Source of the DNA: Erwinia typographi
Lineage (GTDB): Bacteria > Pseudomonadota > Gammaproteobacteria > Enterobacterales > Enterobacteriaceae
Direction: 5' to 3'
NCBI RefSeq assembly: GCF_000773975.1
Contig: NZ_JRUQ01000024.1
Location: forward strand, 1 to 64,000
Length of the DNA stretch: 64,000 nt
Under the pieces are notes generated by a model. It was not told where the DNA came from and made no database searches. It saw nothing but the letters and a program-made list of their open reading frames with translations. The position numbers and the translations under genes are program-made. Position 1 is the first letter of the stretch. Each line of letters begins with the position of its first letter. Below, in pieces: positions 5,634 through 14,890 of this stretch.

Positions 5634-7430
5634 ATGAGTACAAAAGTCGAAGCGGCTACGCTTATCAACACGGTAAAATACCAGACAGATAGAGCAAGCC
5701 TCAAACGAGTAAGAACCGACCTCAAAAATTTAAAGAAACAGTTTGCTACTAACGCAGCTGCGGAAGCTAAGGCACAAATTGCAGCTGTCAAATCCGTGCA
5801 TCAGGCACAAGCTAAGGCGCAGAAAGCAGTCGCTCAACAGGCGGCAACTAATACAAATAAAGCCAGGCAGCAACAAATTGCCGATGCAAAGGCCGCTTCT
5901 GCTAAATCTCGTGCAGATGAAAAAGCGTTGAAAGCTGCTGAGCGGGCGAAGCTTAATTCAGCTAAAAGGAACCAGACAGCCGATTTACGTTTTAACAAAT
6001 CAGCGTTTGATATTAACCGTTTGCAGGGGCTGGACTCTCAGGAGAGATACAAAGCATTGCGGGAAGCTCATCGAATCACTGAGGAATATCGCAATCAGAA
6101 AATCAGCCTCCAACAAGCTAATGAAGCTCTGCGCCAGCAAAAAGCGATTCTTTCCTCTGTTGCACGTCAGCAACGTAGTGCAAATAAACAGACCGCTGGC
6201 GGGAAGTCGATAAACAGATTTAACAATAATAAAATGTTGAGCCTTGGCGGGCTGTTGGCCTCTCCGTTAGGAAGTACTTTATCCGTGGGTGCAGGGGCCT
6301 ATTTGGCGTATGACAGCGCAAGAGACGCTTTAGCGGGGGCAACAACGCGCCAGCAGGGGCGCAAAATGGTTGCAACCATGGGGTTATCTCCAGAGGAAGC
6401 CATAGCTTTGCAGCAGGTAGTCAGGCAACAGACGGGGTTTTCAGTAAGTTACGATAAAATAGCAGATATCGCCAAGGACACGCAGGATAAGATTGGCCAG
6501 TTAAGCCTCGGTTCTTGGACCAAAACCAAAAACGGTCAGGCTTCATTCTCAGGCGGTGGGGAAATGAGTGATTGGCTCCAAATCATGGTCAATAGGGCGG
6601 GCTACTCCCAGCAGGGTGCCTTATCCACTCTCCAGAATGTTAAAGGCCCGGTTGAGTTAGCCGTCTTACTTCGTTCATTGCAAAAGAGTGCCAAATTGAC
6701 TGATAGCGAATTTACTGCCCTCAGTGAAACGATTAATGATTTCAGTTATGTAACAAAATCAGTTAGTTACAACGGTCAGAACGTAATTGATACTCTGGAT
6801 AATTTGGTAAGTACTGGTCAAATCCTGAACTCATCTCAACAGAAAAACGTTGATTATCTTAATACTTTAGGCCAGAGGTCTCAGCAGGTTGGGGATAGCC
6901 TGGAAGATACATTTGCGGCTTCTTTTGGTAAGGCGATGTCAGATGCAGGCATATCGACCAAAAATCTCGATGAATCATTTGAAGCTGCCGCCCCATTAAT
7001 CAAGGGCCTGGGTGAAATGGCGGGGCAGTCAACCGCGAAGTTGCTTGAATGGTCTACCGCATTAGCGGGGTGGGTTAACCGGATGAACACGGAGCTATTC
7101 GGGACTAAGCAGCACCTGTCAGAGAACGGAGCATATTATACAGATAGTCCGATTGGTTACGGTGTTGAGAAATTCCAACAGGCGCGTGATTTTCTGACCG
7201 GTGGCTCCTCTCAGATTGTCACTATGGCGAATAATCAGCCTCAGGCGAGTAACATGTTCAGCAATGCGACTCAGAGCATCCCGCCTATCAATAACAACCT
7301 GGGCATTCAGGTGACGGTAGCACCTAGCCCAGAGTTTGGGAACATCATGGAAGCTCACGCTAACGAGACGTTCAATACTGGTCTGGATAATCTGACATTT
7401 GACATGAACAATAGCATGTTGAGGAAGTAA
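5634..7430 (+). CDS. Tail tape-measure-like protein
   Basis: ATG 5634 (GGGAG upstream) is preferred over the open frame reaching back to 5490. The 598-residue protein has an Ala/Lys/Gln-rich coiled coil over about residues 20-110, a second helical stretch near 130-185 (LQQANEALRQQKAILS), then a hydrophobic Gly/Ala segment (about 205-225, LGSTLSVGAGAYLAY) and a long helical domain. Coiled coil plus hydrophobic segment is typical of phage tape-measure proteins. It is short for a siphophage, and no other tail gene is present. A scaffold or injected protein is an alternative reading. Confidence 0.55.
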   Translation: MSTKVEAATLINTVKYQTDRASLKRVRTDLKNLKKQFATNAAAEAKAQIAAVKSVHQAQAKAQKAVAQQAATNTNKARQQQIADAKAASAKSRADEKALKAAERAKLNSAKRNQTADLRFNKSAFDINRLQGLDSQERYKALREAHRITEEYRNQKISLQQANEALRQQKAILSSVARQQRSANKQTAGGKSINRFNNNKMLSLGGLLASPLGSTLSVGAGAYLAYDSARDALAGATTRQQGRKMVATMGLSPEEAIALQQVVRQQTGFSVSYDKIADIAKDTQDKIGQLSLGSWTKTKNGQASFSGGGEMSDWLQIMVNRAGYSQQGALSTLQNVKGPVELAVLLRSLQKSAKLTDSEFTALSETINDFSYVTKSVSYNGQNVIDTLDNLVSTGQILNSSQQKNVDYLNTLGQRSQQVGDSLEDTFAASFGKAMSDAGISTKNLDESFEAAAPLIKGLGEMAGQSTAKLLEWSTALAGWVNRMNTELFGTKQHLSENGAYYTDSPIGYGVEKFQQARDFLTGGSSQIVTMANNQPQASNMFSNATQSIPPINNNLGIQVTVAPSPEFGNIMEAHANETFNTGLDNLTFDMNNSMLRK

Positions 7431-7441
7431 CCTTGCACATA

Positions 7442-7466
7442 AGCCACCTTCAGGGGTGGCTTTTTT
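7442..7466 (+). terminator. Intrinsic terminator ending the element's gene block
   Basis: AGCCACC (7442-7448) pairs with GGTGGCT (7455-7461), followed by six T's. It ends transcription of the tape-measure-like gene before the toxin-antitoxin region. Confidence 0.8.
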
Positions 7467-7492
7467 GTGCCTGAAATCTGGCCAACTTTAAG

Positions 7493-7547
7493 GACAACAG
7501 ATGGGGTTACATCGTGTTGTTTACTGTGTATAATGATGACAACAGAT
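7493..7547 (+). repeat. Direct repeat GACAACAGAT, two copies
   Basis: GACAACAGAT occurs at 7493-7502 and 7538-7547. Between them lies a possible promoter (TTACAT 7507-7512, TATAAT 7529-7534). They sit at the element/chromosome transition and could be a binding site or a duplicated junction. Confidence 0.3.
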
Positions 7548-7611
7548 AGCTATAATGCATTGATTTATATTGTTATTATCTTTAGGGCGGAAGTCCGTTA
7601 CCGGCGTTCAC

Positions 7612-7713
7612 TCACTTGCGTTTCGCAAGGATTAACTCAAGGATCTGCATGGCAATCTGTAAAATTACCAGCAGGATCTTTAGCAATAAAAAAACGATCG
7701 CCAGAGTTATCAC
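7612..7713 (-). CDS. TisB-like hydrophobic toxin peptide (33 aa)
   Basis: On the minus strand, GTG 7713-7711 opens 33 codons giving an almost wholly hydrophobic helix with few charges: MITLAIVFLLLKILLVILQI, a short amphipathic stretch, then a basic end (AKRK). The arrangement resembles E. coli TisB, whose core reads ILILKLIVAALQLL: the Lys within the Leu/Ile run and the following LQ are shared. TisB inserts in the inner membrane, lowers the proton motive force under DNA damage and promotes persister cells. AGGAGA lies nine bases upstream, inside a hairpin. A LexA box and a divergent antisense sRNA complete a TisB/IstR-type layout. The product is inferred, not proven. Confidence 0.7.
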   Translation of the reverse strand: MITLAIVFLLLKILLVILQIAMQILELILAKRK

Positions 7714-7722
7714 TGTGGCAGT

Positions 7723-7738
7723 TCTCCTTTTCAGGAGA
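7723..7738 (-). promoter_or_regulatory. Hairpin hiding the toxin Shine-Dalgarno
   Basis: Read on the minus strand, TCTCCT (7738-7733) pairs perfectly with AGGAGA (7728-7723) across a GAAA tetraloop. The ribosome binding site of the toxin is therefore closed, as in tisB, where ribosomes need an upstream standby site. Confidence 0.7.
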
Positions 7739-7792
7739 GCGCCGCACGTAGCCTGTGCCTTTAACTTCTCCCTCAGCTACGGGCATTACTGT

Positions 7793-7808
7793 GTGAACAG
7801 ATGCAAGC
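7793..7808 (-). promoter_or_regulatory. Antisense target in the toxin mRNA leader
   Basis: The plus strand reads GTGAACAGATGCAAGC, identical to 8013-8028 near the 5' end of the divergent sRNA. The toxin mRNA, made from the minus strand, is therefore complementary to the sRNA over 16 contiguous bases, 80-95 bases upstream of the toxin start. That position matches a ribosome standby site. Confidence 0.65.
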
Positions 7809-7915
7809 GGCTCTCAGGTGGAGGCAGGCAGGACTGCACCACCAGTTTCCTGCCGGGGGAAATTCGAGGCAGTGTTGCCCTCATACACTGTTCGTCCCAC
7901 CTGATTACCGATCAC

Positions 7916-7931
7916 CTGTATATATTAACAG
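7916..7931 (-). promoter_or_regulatory. LexA (SOS) box of the toxin promoter
   Basis: CTGTATATATTAACAG fits CTG-N10-CAG and matches the LexA consensus at 14 of 16 positions. On the minus strand it contains a TAATAT -10 box (7927-7922), so LexA would block the toxin promoter until DNA damage. Start of transcription is expected near 7915. Confidence 0.75.
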
Positions 7932-7977
7932 TATTTTTACCCGCCTGCTAAGTTAAATTAGTCTGTTTTGTGAGCGG

Positions 7978-8005
7978 TTGACGAAAACGCAGAAAGTGTT
8001 AAAAT
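7978..8005 (+). promoter_or_regulatory. Promoter of the antitoxin sRNA
   Basis: TTGACG (7978-7983) and TAAAAT (8000-8005) are 16 bases apart, with no LexA box over them. The sRNA would be made constitutively, as IstR-1 is. Confidence 0.65.
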
Positions 8006-8010
8006 CAAAT

Positions 8011-8103
8011 GCGTGAACAGATGCAAGCAGCACGTTTCAGGCCCGCAGCAAAAGGCTCTGAAACAGGAAAGAAGGGCCTGACTACCAATCAGGCTCTTTT
8101 TTT
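8011..8103 (+). ncRNA. IstR-like antitoxin sRNA, about 93 nt
   Basis: The transcript runs from its promoter (7978-8005) to an intrinsic terminator. It has an unpaired 5' end carrying GTGAACAGATGCAAGC (8013-8028), a stem GTTTCAG/CTGAAAC (8034-8040/8058-8064) and the terminator hairpin. A single-stranded antisense 5' end followed by two stem-loops is the layout of IstR-1. It is divergent from the toxin and shares 16 contiguous complementary bases with its leader. Confidence 0.65.
8074..8103 (+). terminator. Intrinsic terminator of the antitoxin sRNA
   Basis: GGGCCTGA (8074-8081) pairs with TCAGGCTC (8089-8096) with one G-U pair, followed by seven T's (8097-8103). Confidence 0.75.
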
Positions 8104-8154
8104 ATGCCCGGCTGGCGCGCACTGTCCTTTCATCCCGGCCGGTCAGGATCTGAC

Positions 8155-8742
8155 TCATCCGGCCTTAAAGCTGTGTAGCCGGTTCATCGCTTTCAGCTTG
8201 TCATCCTTCAGCCACACTTCCGTACAGCGCGCGGCTTCATCCACGGCATCATCAATCAGCTTTTGCTCAGCGGATTGCGGCTTGCCTAATACATAGCCGA
8301 CCACTTTATTGCGATCGCCAGGATGACCAATGCCAATGCGCAGGCGATGGAAGTTAAGGTTATTACCCAGCTTGCTGATGATATCTTTCAGGCCGTTGTG
8401 GCCGCCGTGGCCACCGCCAAGCTTAAATTTCGCTACGCCCGGCGGCAGGTCCAGCTCATCGTGCGCCACCAGGATCTCTTCCGGCGCGATGCGATAAAAG
8501 GTTGCCATGGCCGCGACGGCTTTGCCGCTCAGGTTCATAAAGGTGGTGGGCACCAGCAGGCGAACATCCTCACCGCCAATGTTCAGGCGCGCGGTATAGC
8601 CGTAAAATTTACTCTCTTCTTTTAACGCCTGATTGTGGCGCTGCGCCAGTAAATCAACGTACCAGGCACCGGCATTATGGCGGGTGGCGGCGTACTCTGC
8701 GCCGGGATTGGCAAGGCCCACAATCAGTTTAATGCTGCTCAC
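8155..8742 (-). CDS. pth: Peptidyl-tRNA hydrolase
   Basis: Pth frees tRNA from peptidyl-tRNA that drops off the ribosome; it is cytosolic and essential. The product is 195 aa (E. coli 194) from GTG 8742, beginning [14 protein letters not shown]; the open frame continues further upstream, but this start matches the family. Visible family marks are the N-terminal GLANPGAEY, the catalytic His in RHNAG, FMNLSG, and HDELDLPPG with [10 protein letters not shown]. In E. coli ychF follows pth; here the toxin-antitoxin locus and phage-like element occupy that side. Confidence 0.95.
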   Translation of the reverse strand: MSSIKLIVGLANPGAEYAATRHNAGAWYVDLLAQRHNQALKEESKFYGYTARLNIGGEDVRLLVPTTFMNLSGKAVAAMATFYRIAPEEILVAHDELDLPPGVAKFKLGGGHGGHNGLKDIISKLGNNLNFHRLRIGIGHPGDRNKVVGYVLGKPQSAEQKLIDDAVDEAARCTEVWLKDDKLKAMNRLHSFKAG

Positions 8743-9014
8743 TTGTCTGTTTTCCTGGGGAGGTGCAGTGAAGAAGGGGGCTAGTGTACTAAGCCCGGCT
8801 GAAGAACTCAAAACTGCGCGTTGTGGTGTGACGCGGATCGCAATAGTTGATCGGCGTGATAATGTGATTTCTATTAAAAATGAGCAGCTTGCACGTAAAG
8901 ATTTGTCAAACATTGTGCAACAAATGTGATCTGTCCCGCACAGCCTCCCGTAACTATTGCTTAAACTTATCTTATCTGAGTGCAGGAAGGCGCTCTAAAA
9001 CTGGGAGGTGAAGA

Positions 9015-9296
9015 ATGAAACGTAAACATGCTAATTTTGCCGGCAATGCGCTGATGGTAGTTGGCCTGGTGGTGATGATTGGCGGGGTTGGCTACTCGGT
9101 GCTGAATCAGCTTCCACAGTTACAGCTGCCTGAGTTTATGGTTCACGGCGCTATCTTCAGCATTTTTATTGGCGCACTGCTGTGGCTGGTTGGCGCACGC
9201 GTCAGCGGCAGAGAAAAAGTGACCGATCGGTACTACTGGGTGCGCCACTATGGCGATAAGCGCTGCCGCAGGTCCGACGGACACAGCCACCATTAA
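9015..9296 (+). CDS. ychH: Small inner-membrane stress protein YchH
   Basis: The 93-residue protein has two membrane segments (about residues 10-30 and 42-62) joined by a short loop and a basic, His-ending tail, as in YchH (DUF2583). GGGAGGTG precedes ATG 9015. It is divergent from pth, as in E. coli. YchH is reported to be stress-induced; its molecular role is unknown. A weak CRP-like half-site pattern (TGTGA near 8924) lies in the shared upstream region. Confidence 0.88.
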   Translation: MKRKHANFAGNALMVVGLVVMIGGVGYSVLNQLPQLQLPEFMVHGAIFSIFIGALLWLVGARVSGREKVTDRYYWVRHYGDKRCRRSDGHSHH

Positions 9297-9303
9297 GCCT
9301 CTG

Positions 9304-9329
9304 AAAACGCCTCTGCAAAGAGGCGTTTT
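9304..9329. terminator. Bidirectional terminator between ychH and the cyclase gene
   Basis: AAAACGCCTCT (9304-9314) is the exact reverse complement of AGAGGCGTTTT (9319-9329), loop GCAA. It serves the converging genes on both strands. Confidence 0.85.
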
Positions 9330-9332
9330 GCT

Positions 9333-10511
9333 TTACTGACCTGCCGCCGCCACGGCAGGAGAATCCTCGACCTCGCTCGCGATGTGGCTGGTTACCCGGT
9401 TGCGGCCCAGTGACTTAGCCTGGTACAGCGCTTCATCAGCCGCCATCATCAGCTCGGCCATTTGATGATGTGCGCCGTTACTGGTTGCCACGCCGATACT
9501 GACGGTATAGTTAACGGCTTCGGGATGAGAGTGCTCAACCGCAGCCCGAATCTCCCCAGCGCAGCGCAGGGTCTCGCTCTCGCTGGCGGCCATGACAGCA
9601 GCAAACTCTTCCCCTCCCAGTCTGGCAAAGTGTCCTTTAGCTGGCATGAGCCGCTCAACCTGATGGCAAAAATCGATCAGCACCAAATCTCCCTTAGCAT
9701 GACCAAACCGATCGTTGATGCTTTTAAAGTGGTCAAGGTCGAACAACATGATGCTCAAAGGGAGGCCGGATTTATCGCAAAACGTTGCCAGAAGTTCGCC
9801 CTTTTCAAACAGCGCGCGGCGATTCCAGACGCCGGTCAGCGGGTCCAGCAGCGAGGCGTTTCTGTACTGAATCTGCGTCCGTTCGTTGACCATCGCCAGC
9901 AGGGTAAAGGTTAGTCCGATCACCATCATGATCGATTCCAGAATGACGTATACCGAAAACGTTGAGCCGCCGATCGCGCCGTGCAGCGGGCTGGGAATAC
10001 CCCCATCAACCATTCCCCGCACAACGTGAAACAGCAGGTGGATCCACAGCAGCAGCTGGGCTGGCCAGTAAGTCACCGGCAGGCAGGTTCGTGAACGGTA
10101 CAGCTCCACAATCATCCAGCCGGTGTAGATCACGCAGAGAATGCAGATCGCCAGAATACGATAAGGGAGCGAGTGGTAAAACGTCGGCGACAGGCAAAGC
10201 AGTATCCATATCAGCGGGCCAGCCAGCCAGAGATAGCCGTAGCGGGCGCCGCGAAACGACCGGAACGCCATAACTATCAGGCTGTACGCCATCAACATCA
10301 GCAAATTGCCGACTACCACCGGCAGAAACAGTCGGCCTTCGCTGCGCAGGCTGCTCAGGAACACCGCCAGAATCGTCACGATCAGGGCCAGACACTCAAA
10401 ACCCAGCACGCGGTTGTACTGTGAGCCTTTCCAGGCAAAGACCATGATGATACTGAGGAAAAACAGCACGTACAGCTCGCAAACGAACAGGGTGTAGACG
10501 TCCAGCATCAT
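9333..10511 (-). CDS. Membrane-bound diguanylate cyclase (GGEEF)
   Basis: The start is placed at ATG 10511, with AGGAA upstream; the frame stays open to GTG 10553. The 392-residue product has about six or seven membrane segments in its first 210 residues, then a GGDEF domain: SLLDPLTGVWNRRALF, FDLDHFKSINDRFGH and ARLGGEEFAAVM, with YQAKSLGRNRV at the end. The catalytic GGEEF is intact, so it should make cyclic-di-GMP. The RxxD inhibitory site expected five residues before GGEEF is missing, so product inhibition is unlikely. It occupies the position of dauA (ychM) between ychH and prs in E. coli. Confidence 0.85.
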   Translation of the reverse strand: MMLDVYTLFVCELYVLFFLSIIMVFAWKGSQYNRVLGFECLALIVTILAVFLSSLRSEGRLFLPVVVGNLLMLMAYSLIVMAFRSFRGARYGYLWLAGPLIWILLCLSPTFYHSLPYRILAICILCVIYTGWMIVELYRSRTCLPVTYWPAQLLLWIHLLFHVVRGMVDGGIPSPLHGAIGGSTFSVYVILESIMMVIGLTFTLLAMVNERTQIQYRNASLLDPLTGVWNRRALFEKGELLATFCDKSGLPLSIMLFDLDHFKSINDRFGHAKGDLVLIDFCHQVERLMPAKGHFARLGGEEFAAVMAASESETLRCAGEIRAAVEHSHPEAVNYTVSIGVATSNGAHHQMAELMMAADEALYQAKSLGRNRVTSHIASEVEDSPAVAAAGQ

Positions 10512-10768
10512 CTTAAGAATATTCCTGGTGAGTCGGTGCAGGCAAAATATCACTTATGAATCCGGGCCAAAAGACTCTGCCGATCGCTTTGGTAAAAATA
10601 GTTTATCAGCAGCGGCTGGCATCGTTCAGGATTGGTGAACAGCAGCAGGAGGGAAACGCCGGGAAGCTATACGGCTGGCGAGAGGGGGGAAAGGATAAAG
10701 TGCGTTTGCGGCTGATGCGGAAAGATTTGCCGAAAAAGGCGGGGACGGGGCCAGCCCGTCCCCGACTA

Positions 10769-11794
<1,026 letters not shown>

Positions 11795-11850
11795 TCATAC
11801 GGGTATAGTCATCTACGTGCAGCATCAGGAACGGGGCGATGCCGTCACGG

Positions 11851-12747
11851 TCACTCTAAAAGCTCTGCAAGGCGGCGGTGCAGCGGCGAAACGTTAACGC
11901 CTCGCGCAACAAAGCTCTGCCACCGTTGTGGAGCCAGCTCTAACACCCGACGGGCAGCAGACTCGGTGTCGAATTCAGCAAACACACAAGCACCTGTCCC
12001 TGTCAGGCGCGACGGCGCGTATTCTAGCAGCCAGGAAACAAGCTGTTCAACCTCGCGAAAACGTTTTCTTACTACTGGCTCACAATCATTGCGGTATTCA
12101 GCGCTCAATAACTCGCTGATTTGACGGGATGGCGTGTCGCGAATCAGCTCTGGATCGCCAAAAACGACCGGCGTGGAAATGTTTACGCCAGGATGGACAA
12201 CAAGATACCATTTTTCCTGCGGCGCCACCGGAGTCAATTTTTCGCCCACGCCTTCGGCACAGGCCGAGAAGCCTTCCACAAACACCGGCACGTCTGCGCC
12301 GAGGCTCAGCCCCAGAGAGGCCAGCTCGCTCAGCGAAAAGCCGGTTTGCCAGTAATGGTTCAGCGCAACCAGTACGGTGGCGGCATCGGATGAGCCTCCG
12401 CCAAGCCCGCCGCCCATTGGCAGCCGCTTTTCAACGGCCAGCGTAGCACCGGCGCCCTCGGACAGCGTGCCCCGCTTCTGGGCGTGCTCGCGCAGCAGCC
12501 TGGCCGCGCGGATCACCAGATTATCTTCTTCTTCTACTCCGGCAATCGGCGTCAGCAGGCTGATTCTCCCGCTGGCGTTGGCTTCAATCGTCAGGCTGTC
12601 GCCATAGTCTAGAAACTGAAACAGCGTCTGCAAATTATGATAGCCGTCAGAACGACGGCCCGTGATGTAGAGGAACAAATTGAGTTTAGCGGGAGCCGGC
12701 CATTTTTCACCGCTGGTGACCGTCGGAGGAAGGTTGCCCGCACTCAT
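11851..12747 (-). CDS. ispE: 4-diphosphocytidyl-2-C-methyl-D-erythritol kinase
   Basis: IspE phosphorylates CDP-methylerythritol in the MEP isoprenoid pathway. The 298-aa protein belongs to the GHMP kinases: [16 protein letters not shown] at residues 17-32, the ATP loop [14 protein letters not shown] near residue 110, and the C-terminal [12 protein letters not shown]. Its start overlaps the lolB stop by four bases, so the two genes are coupled, as in E. coli. Confidence 0.95.
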   Translation of the reverse strand: MSAGNLPPTVTSGEKWPAPAKLNLFLYITGRRSDGYHNLQTLFQFLDYGDSLTIEANASGRISLLTPIAGVEEEDNLVIRAARLLREHAQKRGTLSEGAGATLAVEKRLPMGGGLGGGSSDAATVLVALNHYWQTGFSLSELASLGLSLGADVPVFVEGFSACAEGVGEKLTPVAPQEKWYLVVHPGVNISTPVVFGDPELIRDTPSRQISELLSAEYRNDCEPVVRKRFREVEQLVSWLLEYAPSRLTGTGACVFAEFDTESAARRVLELAPQRWQSFVARGVNVSPLHRRLAELLE

Positions 12748-13367
12748 TTAACGATCCAGCTGTCCATTTTCAGCTTGATGCGCTGGTTGCCCTCTTTTAA
12801 CTCAAGATTAGAGGGCAGCGTTGGGTTTTGCTTGCTGTCGTAACCCTGGTAAGTGACCTGCCACTGCTGGCCGTTACGGCTGTAGTTCACCGAGCTCAGG
12901 CGGTACTGGTCGTCCAGCGTGTAGTCCGTCGACTCGCCCGGCAGGCCCATCATCCACTGTCGCAGGCTGTTCAGCGGGATATCCATCCCGGTCAGTTGAG
13001 AGACCATTTTCTCCGCATCGTTGCTGGTATAGCGCTTGCCTTTATTGTCAACCAGCTGCACCACATTGCCCTGGGCATCCAGCTGCAGTTCGGTGCTGCC
13101 AAGCGGGTTGGTCAGCAGCAGGCGATAGCGATCCGGCGCGGTTTGCTGCCAGTTAAAGCGGGCATAAACTTTTTGGCTATCGGAAAGATAGGCAAAAGCG
13201 CCACGGGTCTGGTACTGGGTTATTTTTTCAACGGCCTGCTGATGTTGCTGCCACTGTGGGGAGGTAACGCTCTGCCCAGGCCCCTGGGGTTTATTAACGC
13301 TACAGGCGGCCAGCAGCACGCTGGCAAGCGGGAGAAGGCGCATCAGGCGGCGATTCTGCATAAACAT
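12744..13367 (-). CDS. lolB: Outer-membrane lipoprotein receptor LolB
   Basis: LolB takes lipoproteins from LolA and inserts them into the outer membrane. The 207-aa protein has a lipoprotein signal with the lipobox LLAAC near residue 22, then a LolB core ([36 protein letters not shown]). It heads the lolB-ispE unit and is divergent from hemA, the conserved arrangement. Met3 is an alternative start. Confidence 0.95.
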   Translation of the reverse strand: MFMQNRRLMRLLPLASVLLAACSVNKPQGPGQSVTSPQWQQHQQAVEKITQYQTRGAFAYLSDSQKVYARFNWQQTAPDRYRLLLTNPLGSTELQLDAQGNVVQLVDNKGKRYTSNDAEKMVSQLTGMDIPLNSLRQWMMGLPGESTDYTLDDQYRLSSVNYSRNGQQWQVTYQGYDSKQNPTLPSNLELKEGNQRIKLKMDSWIVK

Positions 13368-13594
13368 TATGGGGTCAACTCCTCAGACTCCGGAAGGGCT
13401 TGCTTGCCCAAAGTAACCGTCCAAGCTAACCAGCCCGACGGGCGGCGTCAATGCACAATTTGTCTTATTTAATGCTTAATAGCTATATCTTGTTACAGCG
13501 AACGGTGAACGATGGCTTTTCTTGATCTCGCGCATCTTGTAGAATGCGCCTCACAAAACCCTATCAACAGTGGGATAACCCCGACCTAATCACC

Positions 13595-14851
13595 ATGACT
13601 CTGCTCGCGCTCGGAATTAATCACAAAACGGCCCCGGTGGCTCTGCGTGAACGCGTGGCGTTCGCGCCGGAGACGCTGGATGAAGCCCTTAGCAGCCTGC
13701 TGGCCCAGCCGCTGGTGCAGGGCGGCGTGGTGCTGTCTACGTGTAACCGAACCGAACTCTATCTCAGCGTCGAGCAGCAGGAAAACCTGCAGGAACAGCT
13801 GGTGAAGTGGCTGTGTGATTATCACCATCTGAGTGCCGATGAGGTGCGTAAAAGCCTCTACTGGCACCATGATAATGAAGCGGTCAGCCATCTGATGCGC
13901 GTGGCCAGCGGGCTGGATTCACTGGTGCTCGGGGAGCCGCAAATTCTGGGGCAGGTGAAAAAGGCTTTTGCCGACTCCCACCGTGGGCAGCCGATTGCCA
14001 GCGAGCTGGAAAGGATGTTTCAAAAGTCCTTCTCGGTGGCTAAACGCGTGCGGACGGAAACCGAAATCGGCGCCAGCGCCGTCTCCGTAGCTTTTGCGGC
14101 CTGTACCCTGGCGCGGCAGATTTTTGAGTCGCTGTCAGAGGTGACCGTGCTGCTGGTGGGGGCAGGGGAAACCATTGAGCTGGTGGCCCGCCATTTGTGC
14201 GAGCACAACGTTAAAAATTTAATTATTGCTAACCGCACCCGCGAACGCGCCCAGGTTCTGGCGGATGAAGTGGGCGCGGAGGTGATTAGCCTGGCGGAGA
14301 TCGATGACCGCCTCAGCGAAGCCGACATCATTATCAGCTCCACCGCCAGCCCGCTGCCGATTATTGGTAAAGGGATGATGGAGCGGGCGCTGAAAAAGCG
14401 CCGCAACCAGCCGATGCTGCTGGTGGATATTGCCGTGCCGCGCGACGTAGAGCCAGAAGTGGGCAAGTTGGCCAACGCCTATCTCTACAGCGTTGACGAC
14501 CTGCAGGCGATTATCGAAAGCAATATGGCGCAGCGCAAAGCCGCCGCCGTTCAGGCCGAAACGATTGTTGTGCAGGAGAGCAGCGAGTTTATGTCCTGGC
14601 TGCGCTCGCAAACCGCCGTTGATACCATCCGTGAGTATCGCTCGCAGGCTGAGCAGGTGCGTGCCGAACTGGAAGCCCGCGCGCTGACCGCGCTGCAACA
14701 GGGGGCGGATGCACAGGAGGTCATGCGTGAGCTGGCCCATAAGTTGACCAACCGCCTGATCCACGCCCCTACCAAATCCCTTCAGCAGGCCGCCCGTGAC
14801 GGCGATGATGAACGCCTGCAGATTTTACGCAACAGCCTCGGGCTGGATTAG
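13595..14851 (+). CDS. hemA: Glutamyl-tRNA reductase
   Basis: HemA reduces Glu-tRNA to glutamate-1-semialdehyde, the first step of C5 heme synthesis. ATG 13595 gives 418 aa, the E. coli length, and the family N-terminus [20 protein letters not shown]; the frame is open further upstream but without support. The catalytic Cys lies in [11 protein letters not shown], the substrate region in [20 protein letters not shown], and the NADPH fold in [17 protein letters not shown]. It is the first gene of hemA-prfA-prmC-sirB1-kdsA. Confidence 0.97.
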   Translation: MTLLALGINHKTAPVALRERVAFAPETLDEALSSLLAQPLVQGGVVLSTCNRTELYLSVEQQENLQEQLVKWLCDYHHLSADEVRKSLYWHHDNEAVSHLMRVASGLDSLVLGEPQILGQVKKAFADSHRGQPIASELERMFQKSFSVAKRVRTETEIGASAVSVAFAACTLARQIFESLSEVTVLLVGAGETIELVARHLCEHNVKNLIIANRTRERAQVLADEVGAEVISLAEIDDRLSEADIIISSTASPLPIIGKGMMERALKKRRNQPMLLVDIAVPRDVEPEVGKLANAYLYSVDDLQAIIESNMAQRKAAAVQAETIVVQESSEFMSWLRSQTAVDTIREYRSQAEQVRAELEARALTALQQGADAQEVMRELAHKLTNRLIHAPTKSLQQAARDGDDERLQILRNSLGLD

Positions 14852-14890
14852 CGTTTTAGCCTCTATTGATTACAAGGTAAAACAACACCA

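Noticed and set aside
7616..7951. Plus-strand frames across the toxin region
   Set aside because: No ribosome binding sites and no family features; they are antisense shadows of the minus-strand toxin and its leader.
7793..8028. 16-base direct repeat GTGAACAGATGCAAGC as a phage attachment site
   Set aside because: One copy lies in the toxin leader and the other at the sRNA 5' end, which explains the identity as antisense pairing. No element lies between the copies.
8009..8296. 95-codon plus-strand frame beginning in the sRNA
   Set aside because: It runs through the sRNA terminator and then antisense through pth.
8924..8940. CRP site upstream of ychH
   Set aside because: Only one good half (TGTGA); the other half matches 3 of 5 bases, too weak to list as a feature.
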